Origin: Sclerotinia nivalis | Lineage: Eukaryota > Ascomycota > Leotiomycetes > Helotiales > Sclerotiniaceae | Assembly: GCA_029531795.1 (NCBI GenBank) | Contig: JAPEIS010000003.1 | Coordinates: 3,162,001 to 3,226,000 of the forward strand | DNA: 64,000 bases | Reading direction: 5' to 3' | In this document: one piece after another, positions 25,405 through 39,096 of the stretch | Position numbering within the stretch: the stretch's first letter is position 1 | Layout: each line of letters starts with the position of its first letter | Position numbers and translations under genes: made by a program | The notes under the pieces: generated by a model | Seen by the model: the letters and a program-made list of their open reading frames with translations, nothing else | Databases searched by the model: none | What the model was told of the DNA's origin: nothing

Positions 25405-27811
25405 ATGAATCTCTTCTTGTGGTCATTGTCTTTTGGGACTGTCTTTTCTGCTGCAATTTGTGACAATAGTTCGGCGGAAACAGCATGTGGTACAATATGT
25501 TGTGCCAGTAACCAATATTGCGAATTTGACGGACAATGTCAAGCTATAACTTCAACAGCGACGACGCCTACAGCAACTGTGGAGAATCCTGAAGCATTTA
25601 CGACGAGTCTTAATATAAATGTTCAACGTAAGGTTTTGAGATTCGTTTTCAGTGTCAAAATTTCCCTGAGAAATGCTAATTGTCATAACGTCTCATTCCT
25701 TTTCGTTACTCATTCCCATCCTCATCGCTGGTAAGCCTTACAACAATTCAGCCAAACTAACTCATCTCCTTCAGAGCTATGGGATCTATTCGTCGGTCCA
25801 GTGAAAACCGCAGCAACCAGGACAACCGTCTCCGCCACTCCCATCCCAACATCCGAACTCATTCCTCCACCCCCACTCTACTACCCATCTTTCCCAAGCG
25901 GTGCTCAAGTACCTTTAGCCCAAAAGAATGAATCCTGGAAATTTCCTTCAGGATTTTGGTGGGGTGTAGCATCTGCAGCATATCAAGTTGAAGGTGCTGT
26001 TGCCGATGAAGGTAGAGGTCCTAGTGTTTGGGATGTATTTACACATAATGCTGCTTCAAAGGCGACTTTATTTAACGATACCGGGGATGTTGCAGACAAT
26101 GAATATTACTTATATAAACAAGGTTTGTCCGCTCCTTTTTAGCATTGGGTTGGACAGCTGACGAGACTAACTGTAATAGATATTGCAAGAATCGCAGCTC
26201 TTGGTGTTCCATATTATTCATTCTCGATTTCTTGGTCTAGAATTTTACCATTTGGAAAGGGACCAGTCAACGAACTTGCTCTGCAGCATTATGAAGATCT
26301 AATTGATACATGCATCGAATATGGTATCCAACCTGTCGTTACATTATTCCACGTCAGTAAAATCCCTTCCTTCTCATCTTTGCCCCTAACATCACATTTT
26401 AGTGGGATCTTCCCCTATTTCTGCAAAATACCTACGGTGGATGGCTTTCCTCAGACATCATCGAAGATTACGTTGCCTACGCCAAGATAGTATTTTCCCG
26501 CTACGGCAACAAAGTCCCTCACTGGTTCACAATGAACGAACCTGTAGTGTCCTGTAACGAATATCCTTACCCATCCAACTATTTTACCGCAGTCACTATC
26601 CCTAAACAGCAACAAACACACTACTGCGGTCACCATGTTATACTCGCTCATGCAAAAGCCTATCATCTCTTCAAATCCCTCGGACTAAATGGAACATTAA
26701 GTTTTAAAAATAACGGCGGCTACAAAATCCCACTGACAAATTCGTCGGAAGATGCCGTGGCCGTGCAAAGAGCTTGGGATTTCAATGAAGGATGGTTTGC
26801 AAATCCGGTTTTCATCAATGGAGACTATCCATCCTATTTAAAATCCTATCTAGACACCATCGGGCTTACTTTTAACGATACTGAAAAGGCTTTGATCAAT
26901 GGAACAGCTGATCTCTTCGCTCATGATGCATATACCGCAAGCTATTACATGGCCCCCGATTCAGGAATAGATGCATGTACATCTAATTCTTCGCACCCAT
27001 TATTTCCCGGGTGCTATAACACAACAAATGTCGGACATGATGGATGGTTAATTGGACCTGCATCGGATCCGTTGGCGGATTGGTTGCATTATGCTGTGGA
27101 TTGGCTCCCGGCGTTCTTGAAGTATATTCAGGATACTTGGCCTAGTAAGGGTGGAATTGCTATCTCAGAATTTGGGTGGGTTATTTGATTGCCGACTTCG
27201 TTTCTCTTCATGTCCCTGCTCCAAATCATTTCATCTGTCCTTCGCTATTTTCATTGTCATTTCCCGCTACCTCCTCAACGGTTGAAACACAAGCTAATTC
27301 CAACTCCCACACACAACAGTTTCGCTGAGCCCTTTGAATATCAAAAAACCCTCCTCGCCGATATTCGTACGGATACAAGAAGAACCCTATATTACAAACA
27401 ATACATGGAAGCTGTATTATTAGCTATTAGCGAGGGAATCAATGTGGTAGGGTGTATAGCTTGGAGTGCTATGGATAATTTAGAATGGGCTCAGGGTGAG
27501 TTTGTTTGTTCCTGCCTGTGGTTGTGTATGGCAGAATTGTGGTTACTTGATATGGCGTTCGATCAGCGACCCAAGCAGCCGGAGAGCCCAGAGTCCTGTA
27601 ATCAAAGCTGAAGAATCACACCACAGTAGCAGGTTCTCAATTTCAGCCCAATCAACGCTAATTTTCAAATCCAGGTTACCACGTCAAATTCGGGATGCAA
27701 TATGTAAACTTTACCACCGGCGAACGATTTTACAAAGCAAGTTTCTTTGAATATGTTAACGCGTTTAAATTATATGCAGAGGATCCGGTTGTTCCTGTTT
27801 ATGTTCAATAG
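25405..27811 (+). CDS. Secreted GH1 beta-glucosidase with N-terminal Cys-rich segment
   Basis: Six exons (25405-25627, 25775-26122, 26180-26352, 26403-27175, 27320-27495, 27675-27811) join in frame to 609 aa. A signal peptide (LFLWSLSFGTVFSA) is followed by a small Cys-rich segment (CDNSSAETACGTICCASNQYC) and a Pro/Thr linker, then the GH1 barrel from FPSGFWWGVASAAYQVEGA. The acid/base glutamate is E294 in TMNEP. The nucleophile is E504 in ISEFG, where most GH1 enzymes have T-E-N-G. ALGVPYYSFSISWSRILPFG and AWSAMDNLEWAQGY are further GH1 landmarks. It is expected to cleave beta-linked glucosides or galactosides outside the cell. The donor of intron 3 is GTCAGT. The frame is clean. Confidence 0.92.
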
Positions 27812-28487
27812 ATGGGTGGCGTGGGAATGGAACAAGATGAGGGGAGAGTATGGGCGGAGTGAATGGGACGAGTGCGACGAGTGGGACGAGTGAGTGGCAT
27901 GAGATGGGTGAGTGACTGGCGGGACTGCGGGGAAAAGTGGTATCTAGATTGATGATGAGAGACATTGATATAGAAGGATGTAGTATAGATCACGCAATAA
28001 GTATCATATAAGATATCACTAATTATCAAGGCAATGTTGCTAGAAATACTATCCATTGTCAGAAGATTGAATGTGCGAAGTCTCCAACATTGGCATGGCT
28101 GGTCAGGTATCAAATAGTTTAAAAGAAATTATGAGACGAGAAAGTAGTCAAGTGAAATCTTGTGGGATGGTGAATATCGATGAATAAAATTGGTATCTCT
28201 AAATAAAAAAATAAAAAAATCGATCCGGTTCACCAGAAAAGAAAAGAAATTGTAGGAAGGAGAAAATGAGATGATATTCAAAGAAAACATTCTTGTCCGA
28301 GGTTGAGGTCCTGCATTTTGTAATGTGCCCCTTACCTCCATTTCCATGCCGAGACCAAGTTGTCTCTTCGTGTCTCCACGATTACAGCCCATGGTACCAA
28401 GTATCCCATCCCTCCTCCGCAACTTCATGCTCCCAACGAGCCATTTCTCTCGGCCTCATCCCAAACCACACCATCCACAATAGATCC
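27812..28487. other. Convergent intergenic region, low complexity
   Basis: Terminator side of both the GH1 gene (plus) and the Rds1-like gene (minus). A GTGGGACGAGTG-rich stretch near 27865-27900 and an AT/A-rich run near 28198-28220 are simple sequence. No gene is seen. Confidence 0.5.
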
Positions 28488-29744
28488 CTAAGAAATCTGC
28501 AACACCATCGGTCCCGCAACCGTAATAGCATCCGTCAACACCCCCGTTTCAGGCATCTGACTCGCCAAATTCAGATATGCATCACCCGCCAACCCCTGGG
28601 GAACCGTACACGCCCCATTAGCAAAAGCCGTGAAAGCTGTTCCACCAGTTTGTCCTCCATTCGTAAAAGCACAAGCCGTTGCTCCCTGCGCAGTCGTACT
28701 TAATTGAAGCGTTGAGCCAGCGGTAATAGCTTCATTTGCAGTCGTCATAGTGAGAGCTGGGAAGGGAGTGACGGCCAGATTGGAGCCTTGGGGACAGGAT
28801 TGGATGAAAGGGGCTGCGAGGGAAAAGACGTTGCGGATTCCGAGGGGAGTGTCGAAAGCGGATGGAACTGCTGCAACTTTGGAGGCGGTGCGGATGAAAG
28901 TTTGATGACGACTTTCTACTGTGACGATTTCAGCTGCGACGGTCAAGACGGCTTTGCTGCTGATTAATGGCGCTGCACCCAAATAAGCACTCACGCCAAT
29001 ATTCTCAAGAACATTGGCTGTAGCGACCATGTTTTGGGCGGTGGTGAAGTTAAAGTTATAGGTGCATGGAGCGACCGGTTGGGTGCCGCTTGCAGAGACA
29101 GCAGTCATGAGAGTTGTTACGTGGGTTGCTTCGGTCATGCCGACCATTTTGAGATTGGTGATATCTTGCGCTGTGAGACCAATTGCTGTGAAGTCTGAAT
29201 CAGGAAATTTGGCGAAGCCTTGTTGGTAGAAGGCTGTTTCAAGGTTCTCGAGGGTGAGAGCGCTATGAGGAGGTGTTAGTTTGGATTTCTATAGAATGTA
29301 CGGAGAACAGTAAGGAAATGAGGGAAGAGACGCTCTTCTAGGTCTCTGCCGTGGAGGCCGACTAGTATTATATATGAATCTTCGAGCGTAGCCAGCAAAG
29401 GGGTTTGCTTGTCCCCATATCACTTTCGGCCCCCTCCACACTCTCAACCACCACCCTTCAACACACCCGAGGAGGTATGTTTCGCATCGCTCTATTGCCC
29501 AGAGGAAAACAAACTATGTCTTTCTCTCCTCTGAAAAAAAAAAAAAAAAAAAAAGAAAAACCTACAATTGCAAAATATCCACATCCGTCAAATTAGCCGG
29601 TAATCCTGTTTCCGTAACCTGTCTCTTAAAACTGATCTCATACATTTTCAATGCCCTGTCATTGAGTTTGGGAAGTGCCGGAAGAGCTGATGATATTGTC
29701 GCTAATGCGAAGATTGTTCCAATGATTTGTTTTAGCCCTGGCAT
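28488..29744 (-). CDS. Secreted ferritin-like (Rds1-type) protein
   Basis: Exon 1 (29744-29566) encodes a signal peptide (MPGLKQIIGTIFALATISSALP) and a Leu-rich start of the fold. Exon 2 (29262-28488) follows a 303-nt intron and joins in frame (DILQFALTLENLETAFYQQGF) to 317 aa. ENLE plus AFYQQG, EATHV and ESRH match the metal-ligand helices of the fungal Rds1/ferritin_2 stress-protein family, whose members are secreted and often repressed by glucose or induced by stress. The exact role is unknown. The intron begins GTAGGTTTTTC and then carries a run of 21 T (A on the plus strand). Met29822, 26 codons upstream, is also in frame but would spoil the signal peptide. Confidence 0.86.
29534..29554. 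repeat. Homopolymer run of 21 A (T on the gene strand)
   Basis: It lies inside the intron of the Rds1-like gene, 12 bases after the donor. Such runs are length-unstable and a common site of assembly error. Confidence 0.9.
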
Positions 29745-31414
29745 TTTGTTTGAGTTATCTCGGTTTTGGGATTCGCGTTTAGAGATTGGATTGGATAAAA
29801 TAGAAATGGATGATGTACACAAGACCAGCCTGAGCGTTTACAACTGTGTAAAATTAAATGAGAATGATAATTTATGATCGCATGGAAGAGAATGAAGTAA
29901 AATTAATGAATGAATATTCAAATGAAAGCAAACCAGCGCTTAAGAAATTAAAAGTAACCCGTTCGTAAAGAAAGTGATGCTATTCAAACCCTTCAAGAAA
30001 AAAGACGATGAACTTCATCTATTATGTATATAACGTCCCATAACAAACACCCAAGCATACCAAGACAATGATAAGCTTCGGATCAGCAATCTGTTACTCA
30101 CCCGTGAGCTTGTTGCAACAAAATCCTAAGGCGTATTCTTGGCAGGAAGAATATCAAAGTCCGAAAGTCATATCCTCAGCCACATATCGACCCCCCTTCA
30201 CCCATTCCTCACGAATGGTGTTTTGACCAACCAATGCGAGACCTTATATCCCTCGCAATATTCCGAATATTCCGTAGTTTATTTTTCAGGAATAATGGAA
30301 GAACATCCATCCGCTCGGTTGTGGATAAATAATGGGGTTGGGTTGTATCAGGTTCGTTTCGGGGTCTGTGAAGCATCCTGATCCCTGATCTCTGATCTCT
30401 GATCTATAATCGTCAGAGAAAGTTGTTTTGCGCCGAAAATTCAAAGATTTCTTTGCATTAGCATTGATGAATATTGAGAAGGAACGCGCTAGATGGGATG
30501 CAAGATTGATATTGATAGGTATGTAGTATGTAGTATGTAGTATGTAGTGCAAGTATTCATCCGTATTCGTATGGTTACCTCGTAGATATCTCGATATCAC
30601 AACCCATGTTGATTCCGAGGGCGGCGTTGCGGATGATTTCTAAATCCGTTAAAAGAATTGGATCAAGTGTGCTTGATTCGCTATTACAATTACATCCTAG
30701 TTTGATTTACCATGGTTCAATTCCCATTCGCACTTACAAATGCATAGGCTAGAGAATGATCCATAGTTTACTTTACATACTTGCATGATGCATGACCCAT
30801 GTTACACATCAAGGGGAAGCTACAGTATGGAAGTCACGCCGCTTGACATCACCGTCACAGTATTTCAAAAGTCGGTTTGCGTACAACAACACACAATTTC
30901 TCCCAAGGCCACATATTTGTGAGTTCCTTTTTCCCCATTGAACTATAAATGCATCTGATACAGAAACGCTAAAGAGCAAAAGGAAATATATTCGAGCCTC
31001 AGTCCCACTCTCATCCGATATATCATCTTCCGAATTGAAAAGTTACACTTTCTTTCTTCACTCTATGTCCTTTCCTTCGTACGTTTTTCGTTTCCATTCA
31101 CATTCACTTTTTCACTGCATTAAAGTAGTCCCGTACCCATTTGATCCTCCTCAACAATTAATCCTTCATTCATTCATCCACCTCCATTCCAAGTCCAACT
31201 TCCTTATTCTTCAATATGACAATCCGACAGTGAAATTTTTTTTGTAGGAGATAGATCCTTGGTCGAGATGTTCGGCGAACAGAACACAAGACAATGTGTT
31301 TCCTCTGCAATGCTTCATAGCCCCGGCATGTAATTATCTTGGTAGTGTCAAGAAATTTTAACATTATACCGAAGCCTCAAAAACCTTAGGTAAGATGATT
31401 TGCTGGAATGTCAT
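29745..31414. other. Intergenic, no supported gene
   Basis: Promoter of the Rds1-like gene and the 3' flank of the SSD1-like gene. A (TATGTAG)-type tandem repeat sits at about 30520-30547. The open frames at 30139-30381, 31035-31247 and elsewhere do not resemble proteins. Confidence 0.45.
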
Positions 31415-34400
31415 TCAGAGTGCGTAAGGGTTGAGAGATCTGATCGTGAGACATCTATAATTTTGTTAGTTGGTGCCAAGCAGAAATGAAATGAAAGGTA
31501 AACATACGGTGGACTCTTGGTAAGATCAGTCTTTAAGATAACTGGAACTCTTGTCATTTCCTTAACATCTTGAATGTATTCACCGTCTTCTTCACGAAGG
31601 GTGAAATACTTCAAGTACTTCTCCTTAGCGCTAAGCTTAGCTTCAACAGGTTCACCAGTTGGTACCTTTGAATCAGAACGAGTCCGGTGAAGGTTGGTTG
31701 CAACTGAGATTGAGTTCTTGGTTGGTGATGGTGGAACACTTTGAGTGGGGCGTTCCGCAAGAGAAACACCAGCAACACTACCAGCAATATCGGAAGCATC
31801 ATCGTCATCATCGAACAAGGCATCAACATCATCAGTTGATATGGTACCAGTCTCCATTGCCTTTCGTTGAGCTTCTTCATGCTCCTTCTTGGCTCTCTCA
31901 GCAACAGCGGCTTGCTTGGCAGCGGCGGTAGCATTTGTAGCTCTTTGAGATGCACCAGCCTTTGGACGCTCATCCTCTGGAACATATGCAGATGATGGCA
32001 CACCCTTCTCCCAATACAATTCAAGAACTCTCTCATTCTTTCGGAATTCGGCTTTCTTGAGAGGAAGCTGATCGCAATGAACTCTCTTCTCAAAACCAAA
32101 CTCTGGAATAAGAACATCGAAAGCAGATTCGTAGACGCAAACGACAATACCTTCACTGATGAGTTCACCACCAGCTTCTTCACGTTTTCTATCCATAATC
32201 CTACAAGACTCAATATGAACACTTTGTTCCTGAGCATTTTGAGCCGAATCCTTCTTCGTGTTGCAAGATTCAGTTGTCTTAACGAGGGTCTCGATATCTT
32301 CGTTGTACTCAATCTTGCCTTCAGAAAGAACAGCTTCGAGTTGACGATGAACAACCAAATCTGCATAACGACGAGATGGATTGGTGAAATGAGTGTATAA
32401 TGGTAAGTTGAGAGCGTAATGAGGGTAAAGATGCGGTTGGGTCTTTCCAGCGACAAAGTACTTGGCACGGTGCATGGATTTGACCAAGAGGGTTTCCATA
32501 CCCTTGCGAATGTTGGTATCATCAACCTTGAAAAGACTGTTTTGAAGACGTCCACTGCTTGACGTGTCGATTTCGTAACCAATTTTATTCATGCGATCAG
32601 CAAAGGTTTGAAGACGTCTTGAATTTGGTGGACCTTGTCGACGAAGGAGTGCCTTTTCTGGTAGACCTTGGTAGATCTTTTGCGCGACATAAGAGTTCGC
32701 CTTGTTCATCAATTCCTCAATCAATTCGTGGGATGGAGTGGAATCGAAGATGTTTTGTTCAACTGGAACGTTCTCATCATCTAACTGATAGACAAGTCTC
32801 AATGGTGCAATAGTCTCTCCGTCTGAACCAAGACGAGATTCGCGGAACTTTTGAGCGACAGCCTACAGATATTAGCAATTGCTGCGGATGGGGTTCTACA
32901 ATGAAAACTCACATAGAGGATCTGAATATCCTTAACTTCAGCACCCTCAAGTTTGACATCAGTTTGGCCGGAAAGAACAGCATCAACATCCTTATACGTC
33001 AACTTTCCACCACTTTTAATGATACTCTTTCCGATCCAAGTCTCCTCCTCGAAGACGGTACCGGTTTGGGCGTTAACCTTGAATACTACTGAGACGGTAA
33101 GACGATCTTGACCTGGAGTCAAGGAGCAAATATCCGAAGCAATCTTGGGTGGCAGCATTGCACATGATCGGTTCATCAAATAAACAGCAGTTCCACGTTT
33201 GCGTGCCTCTCTATCAACCAAAGAGTTTGCCTTGATGAAATGAGCAACATCAGCAATGTGAATACCAATTTCAATCTTTCCATCGGCTTCAGTCTTCACG
33301 TGAATAGCATCATCAAGCTCATCAGCACCATTGGGATCAATGGTAAAGGTCTTTTCCTCTCGGAAATCACGTCTAGTGGAAATAGAAGTTTCATCTTCCT
33401 TCTCCAAAGACCAATCATCAAGACCAACACTACGTGTGACAGCATCTGAAAATTCATCAGAAGCAAAGTTATTATCACGAAGAAGAGCATCAGTCTCAAC
33501 CTTCAATTCACCCATCTTTCCAAGTTGTTCCACGAGTGTACCGAAAGGATGGAGAGAGGTAATTGGCCATCTCTTGATGCAAGCAACGAAAATACGATCG
33601 GCATAGTCTTGATGTTTCTCGACGAAGTCCCGTGGGGCTTGCTCGGTAGGGATGGCGATCAGGGGAACACGCTTGTCAGTAGGTTTAAACCAAACAATCT
33701 TTGGCTTATCTTGTTGACGTTGTTCTTGATGACGACCGGAATTTCCATCACGGGCTTGACGTTCAGCTTCTTGCTTTTCCTTGGTAGCCTGGCTGGAAGG
33801 TCTAAGAAGACCAAGAGTCCCAGAAAACATTTGTCCGGCAACACGCTCGATGACTGCGACAATGTGACCAGCGTAAAGTGGTTTCTGTTCATCATTGACT
33901 TCCTCTTCCTCCACAAGTAAAAGACTTTGACCTTCCACTTCAACATCATCATTCTTCTTTTGAGTTGGTCGTTGTCTTAAGCTTCCACGCCTTCTAAGTC
34001 CACCCTCTTGGTTTTGATCATCTCCATTTGTAGAATTGTCGCGGTGGTGATTTCGATCATTGTTTCCATTGGTCGATCCACCGGTTCTGGTGTCAGTGAT
34101 GTCCTTGCGCTTCTTCTTTTCCTCCTTCTCGCGTTTTTGTCCCCAAACTTCATCAACATCCAATAACTCAACGGCAACAAGATCTCCTTCCAAAGCACGG
34201 TTGCGATCCTTGCTACCGCAAATGAAGATATCGGCATCAAGTAAGCCATCGTGAGTAGTAACGTAAGCATCAGAACGATTCTTTTTGTTAACTCTCAAAA
34301 TACCCGAAACGAGCTGACCATCGCCCAGAAGAGCTGGAAGGGTAGCCTGAGGAAGATAGGGAGTGAACAAGGTTTTACGTTGTTGCTGTTGTTGTTGCTG

Positions 34401-35981
34401 GGCATTGAGTTGTGTGGCATGCTGACTATTTTGCATACCCATTTGTCCATTCATTTGAGCAGCTTGTAATGCTTGAAGCTGATTGAGCTGTAAAGGATTC
34501 AACTGTTGACCATATAAACCTTGAGGAATAATCATCTGTCCCTGAGGGAGCTGGACCAACTGAGGTTGACCTTGATATTGAAATCCACCGATGTTGCCCA
34601 TGGATTGATTGACAGATCCACGATTTCGGTGACCTGGTGGGAAACCACCTTGGCTTTGTTGACCTTGGAAGTTGCCCATTGATGGTTGTGGATCTTGGGG
34701 GGCTGCATTTTGAGGTACTTGATTTCTCCAGTTACCATCAAAGTTTCGAGAAGAGTTACGAGCATGTCCACCTTGAGCACTGTTCCTTCTTCCAAACTCA
34801 TTGTTTTGACCTGCGCCGGCATCTGTAGATCCTTGTGTTGGTGGGAATTGAAATGAGCCACCACCTCGTTGAGACGATCCACCTCTACCATTTTGACCAC
34901 CTCCAACAGCCATGCTCTGACTCCTACCATGAGTACCACGACCACCACGCATAGCAGAGCCTGGTGTCAAATGATTGCCGGTACTTTGAGTAGGTTTATC
35001 CTCTCCAGGGCTGACATTTTCGGAGCTATCACCACCAGTTGATGTAGCACCACCTGCACCAGGAATAGGGAATTGAAATCCCGAAGTCGTTCTCTTCTGT
35101 TGGGCGATTTCAGCCGCCTTTTTAGCTTCTGGCAATGCAAGAGAATGGCGTCTTTGATGACCACCACCTGGAGGGCCTCCACCACGACCACCTCTCGTAG
35201 ATTGATTCTCACCACGATTGCTACTTCCGCCAAAGTCTTGAGTGAAACCTTGAGCAGCAGCGCCTGAAGATGGAGCGGGTGGTGGACCTGCTACACTCAT
35301 ACCCATGTTTGGAAGTGCCGATTGATTACGACGATGTGAAAGAGGTTGTGTTGGAGCTCCCATTGGTACATTCATCTGTTGTGGTTGTAATTGATTGGTG
35401 AATTGAAATGCATTTTGATTTTGCATTTGCTGTTGTTGTAAAGGATTGAAACCTTGGCCAGGAGCAGCAAGGTGTTGATTAGGAATAATTCCCATGTTGA
35501 CATATTGTTGATGGGTAGCTTGAATCTGCTGTTGCTGTTGTTGTAAAAGCTCGATCTGTTGCTGAATAGCCAATTGTTCCACTGTTAAGAGGAGAAATGA
35601 TTAGCATATTATATTGAAAGATGTATGAATTGAATGGGGGATGGTTGGGGGATGGTTGCAGAATGGTTGTAGAATTATGGTGCAATGATCTTGTGAGGGG
35701 TTCTATTATAAAAGTAATAAATAATGCATTGGTTTATTCCTTTTTATTGAGGTTGATATTGGTTGCCGGATCCTGCAAAGAATGGCGAATATACGTCACC
35801 GAATTCCGGAAGCCGCAGGAAGAAGAAAAGGAAAGGTGGACGACGTACTACCAGGGGAAGAGAACATACTCATCAATGGAGTAAGTTCTGAAGGACTTCT
35901 TCGATGCGCGATATGTAACCTTCTTCCAGTTGGACCAGGTACACCACCTTGAGGTGCTTGACCCTGTTGTTGTTGCTCCAT
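31415..35981 (-). CDS. ssd1: SSD1-like RNA-binding translational repressor (RNB-fold, likely non-catalytic)
   Basis: Four exons (35981-35870, 35581-32913, 32862-31508, 31454-31415) join in frame to 1391 aa, a usual length for filamentous Ssd1. The last exon supplies LTIRSLNPYAL, like the yeast terminus. The N-terminal third is Gln/Asn/Gly/Arg-rich and probably disordered. Next come a cold-shock-like domain (PYLPQATLPALLGDGQLVSG), the RNB domain (IDPNGADELDDAIHV; YLMNRSCAMLPP) and a C-terminal RNA-binding part. In yeast Ssd1 binds 5' UTRs of cell-wall mRNAs, is controlled by the kinase Cbk1 and is not a nuclease. The RNase II motif is D-x5-D-x-D-D; here the second acid is Glu (DPNGADELDD), consistent with lost catalysis. 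Basic HRRHS/RRNS-type sites could be kinase targets. No lesion is seen. Confidence 0.95.
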
Positions 35982-38900
35982 GATGGAGGGAATTGGTTAC
36001 ACTTCGAGCGTGCGATGACGATTCAAGAGAAAGAGAGTTGGGTTGTGCGAATGTCAGTCTGCGTACAGTATTATATCTGAATGTGTGAATTGATTATAGC
36101 AAACAAATCCGAAGAAATGATTGTATTATCAAAAACAAAATGAATTGTAAGCAAAAAAGAGGGGAATTGATGTTGTACTCTCTTTGGAGAAATGTAGTTG
36201 TGGTTGTGGTTGGTAGTTGTAGATGAAGATGTAGTTGTAGTTGTAAAGTTGGCTTGATTTATGTGGAGGTTGTCTTTTGCTTTGGAAGCTAGCTTGGGAG
36301 GCGATTTAAGGTTGCGTACTTGGGCTCTCCGTAGTAAGTAGTGAGTAGTGAGTAGTGAGTAGAAAAGTAATAAGATAAGGTTCACACGTAGCTGGATACC
36401 TAGGTAGCTAATAGGATGATGTTAAAGGATGAAGGAGTGGTTCTCGACGTCTGTCTCTTTTTTCTTTTTTTTTTTCGAGTGTGCTGATTTCTTGGTATAG
36501 CTCTTGATGCACCTTGAGTTTGGAGTTTTTGCTGTTGTAATAGCAAGGGACGTACTTATTGTCTTTGTTGACAATTAATAGTCCAATAGAATTTTTGAAT
36601 TCTGGTAGTAAGGAAGGGAGAGAAAATTGGTGTAGAAGAGAAAGAGAGAAGAAGTGGGAATAGTAAGGAAGGGAACGAATTGTGTAATTAATTATTTTTC
36701 TTGAATTTCTGATGGCGGTTGGAGAGTACAGATGTAGTAGGAGGTTAGTAGTTTGAATGAAATGTGTGGGTGGATGCGGGTGGATTGTGGGTGGATGAGT
36801 GGGTGGATTTTCGAGGTGGAGTTGGGTAGGAAAGAAGGGAAAATGTATCAGGTTTTGGTTCTTGTGGTTCTTGTGCTTCTTGTGGTTCTTGTTGTCCTTG
36901 ATTTGGTCCTTGGTCCTTGATTATATCGCCCATCGCCCGCTTATAGATTGGAGAGATGGTTCGTGCTCTTTTTTTGATTGACAGGTTGCCGTATAGTTAC
37001 CAAGTAGTGAGTACCTAGTAGTAAAAGGTATTTATTAGTAGTAAGAAGTACCTCGGCCGATAGATTGATATGATGGCGGGACATGAATTAAGCGTCATGT
37101 ATTTCTCTCGTACCACCCACTCCGAATGTAATCAGGTTTTTAATGAAGGAAGCTTAATGGAGGGGCCTTGGAAGTGTCAGACTATGTGATGAGTGGATGA
37201 GGGATGAAGATTAAGATGGAAGATGTATGATATATTACCTATTGATTAACGAATTAGTTATAAAATTGAAGTAACCTTACCTAAGTAAGTACTTGGTGAA
37301 TGATTTTTGAGGGGTTGCTGGTATTGATATCATTCACAATTTGATATGATGTGTATTGTCTTCAATAAAGGACCTAGGTACTTTTTGTTTTGCATTCTGT
37401 GCTATTCATATATGATTTGATATATATAAATTCACTCGGTAGAGTACCATACTGCTGACACGGTAGTGAACTCAATAGAGGGGTTAGTTGATGTGATTGA
37501 GTGCGGAGTAGACAGTACTACGGTAATGAATTGAATAGAGATTGAACTAATGAAATAGACTAGGCTAGAATCACCACTATTATTTACTACATTACAAGGT
37601 GGCATTTGTTGATTCATTCGCATTTAGAAATATTTCTATCTACCAAGTACCTAGATAATGAAAGAATCTTGATAGTATACCTATGCTGTAATCTTATATG
37701 GAGAAGTTGAAAGAATCACCCATCTGTGATATAATATCACTGATACTCCTACACCAATGATTTTATTCGGAATTGTCCATTTTTGACTTTTTTATTCTAC
37801 ACCTCATATCTTGATTCCTTTGAGCTCATTTTTCTTAACTGTGATAGCTGTCTACCCAGTCCCTTACGATAGCTTCCAAAGTTGTCAACGACTATTTTGC
37901 TTACTACCTCCTACCTAGTACATAAGATACCCACCCATCTATTAATATCTACTCGTTCTCCTCCTCCTCCTCGACCCCATACACAAATAAACCTCTTATT
38001 TCATTCATGATGAAGTCAGAATTGAGTTTAATTCCATTCGTTCCTTGAAAATGCTCGTACTAAAGTTCTCATACTAATTAATTCTTGTACTAACAGATGT
38101 ACACTCATAGGTATATGAATTGCGCACCATCATTCCTCGGATATCTGTCTTGATATGGGAACGCCCTCCCTTGGCAGTATGAAAGTAAAACGTAAAACCC
38201 AAACGAATATCTATAGTGAATGATGAAATTTATTCCATCTGTTGTGTATTCTTGGTCTTTGTGTGATTCTCTCTTCCTTTCATTCAATAAGATATCCGTA
38301 CTTTGTGGGTATTCATGACAACCCCTCCCTTGGAAAGTTTGTTAGAGCTTTGAACTTCTTTCATACCTACTACCTACCTAGTACGCATAGTAGCGAGGAG
38401 TCGTTTTTGTCCGACACCTTGTCCCTTGTCCTCTCTTTGAACTTATCATTTTTACACTACTTTACTTGGATATATATAGGTAGCTTTATGATTAACGAAC
38501 TTCCTCATCATCCTGGAGGAAAACTGAAAAATGAAAATCCAAATCAAGGGGAAAAAAAGAAGAAGAAAAAAGAGAAAGACGAAGGAAAGGAAGTAACGAA
38601 GTATTCAACTCTTGAGGCTCAATTAATGCCATCTCATGTGGTGCTTGGAGGCTCCTTTTACTCTGTACAATATCTACCGACCTTTTGTTCGCTCCCTCAA
38701 TCAAATCATAAAGATATATATAGATATTATATACATATAACCATATCTATATATTATGGACCAATCAAAGAAAATCGACAATCAATCACCTAATCCTTGC
38801 TTACCTATGTAAACCCTGTCAATCGATGCACAGCATTGACACACTACCGGTTAACAATTCCTGGCTGCACCTGCAGCTCAAAACTTGTTACGCACCGCTT

Positions 38901-39096
38901 TGGGCAGAAACAAACATCATGTGATTATCAAGAATCAAGAATTCACTTCCAAATTAATATAATATATTACTTTTATACCAGAACAATCTTTATACAGCTT
39001 CAACTCTTGTGTTTTTTCTTGTACACTATCATCACAAACGCTCCCTTTAATAATCCTGATATTCTCGACACTCTTTATGCGACTGCGAAAGGAACA
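35982..39096. other. 3.1-kb divergent intergenic region of SSD1 and GLE1 genes
   Basis: It holds both promoters and probably long 5' leaders. AGTAGTG-type short repeats (about 36330-36361) and purine- or pyrimidine-rich runs are common. Open frames at 36745-36933 and 38242-38793 are low-complexity and not convincing. An open frame extends upstream of the GLE1 Met at 39097 to 38797, but that part has a different composition and I do not take it as coding. Confidence 0.5.

Noticed and set aside
38797..39096. In-frame extension upstream of the GLE1 start
   Set aside because: The sequence is AT-rich without protein character, and MAPDQSS at 39097 begins the recognisable protein.
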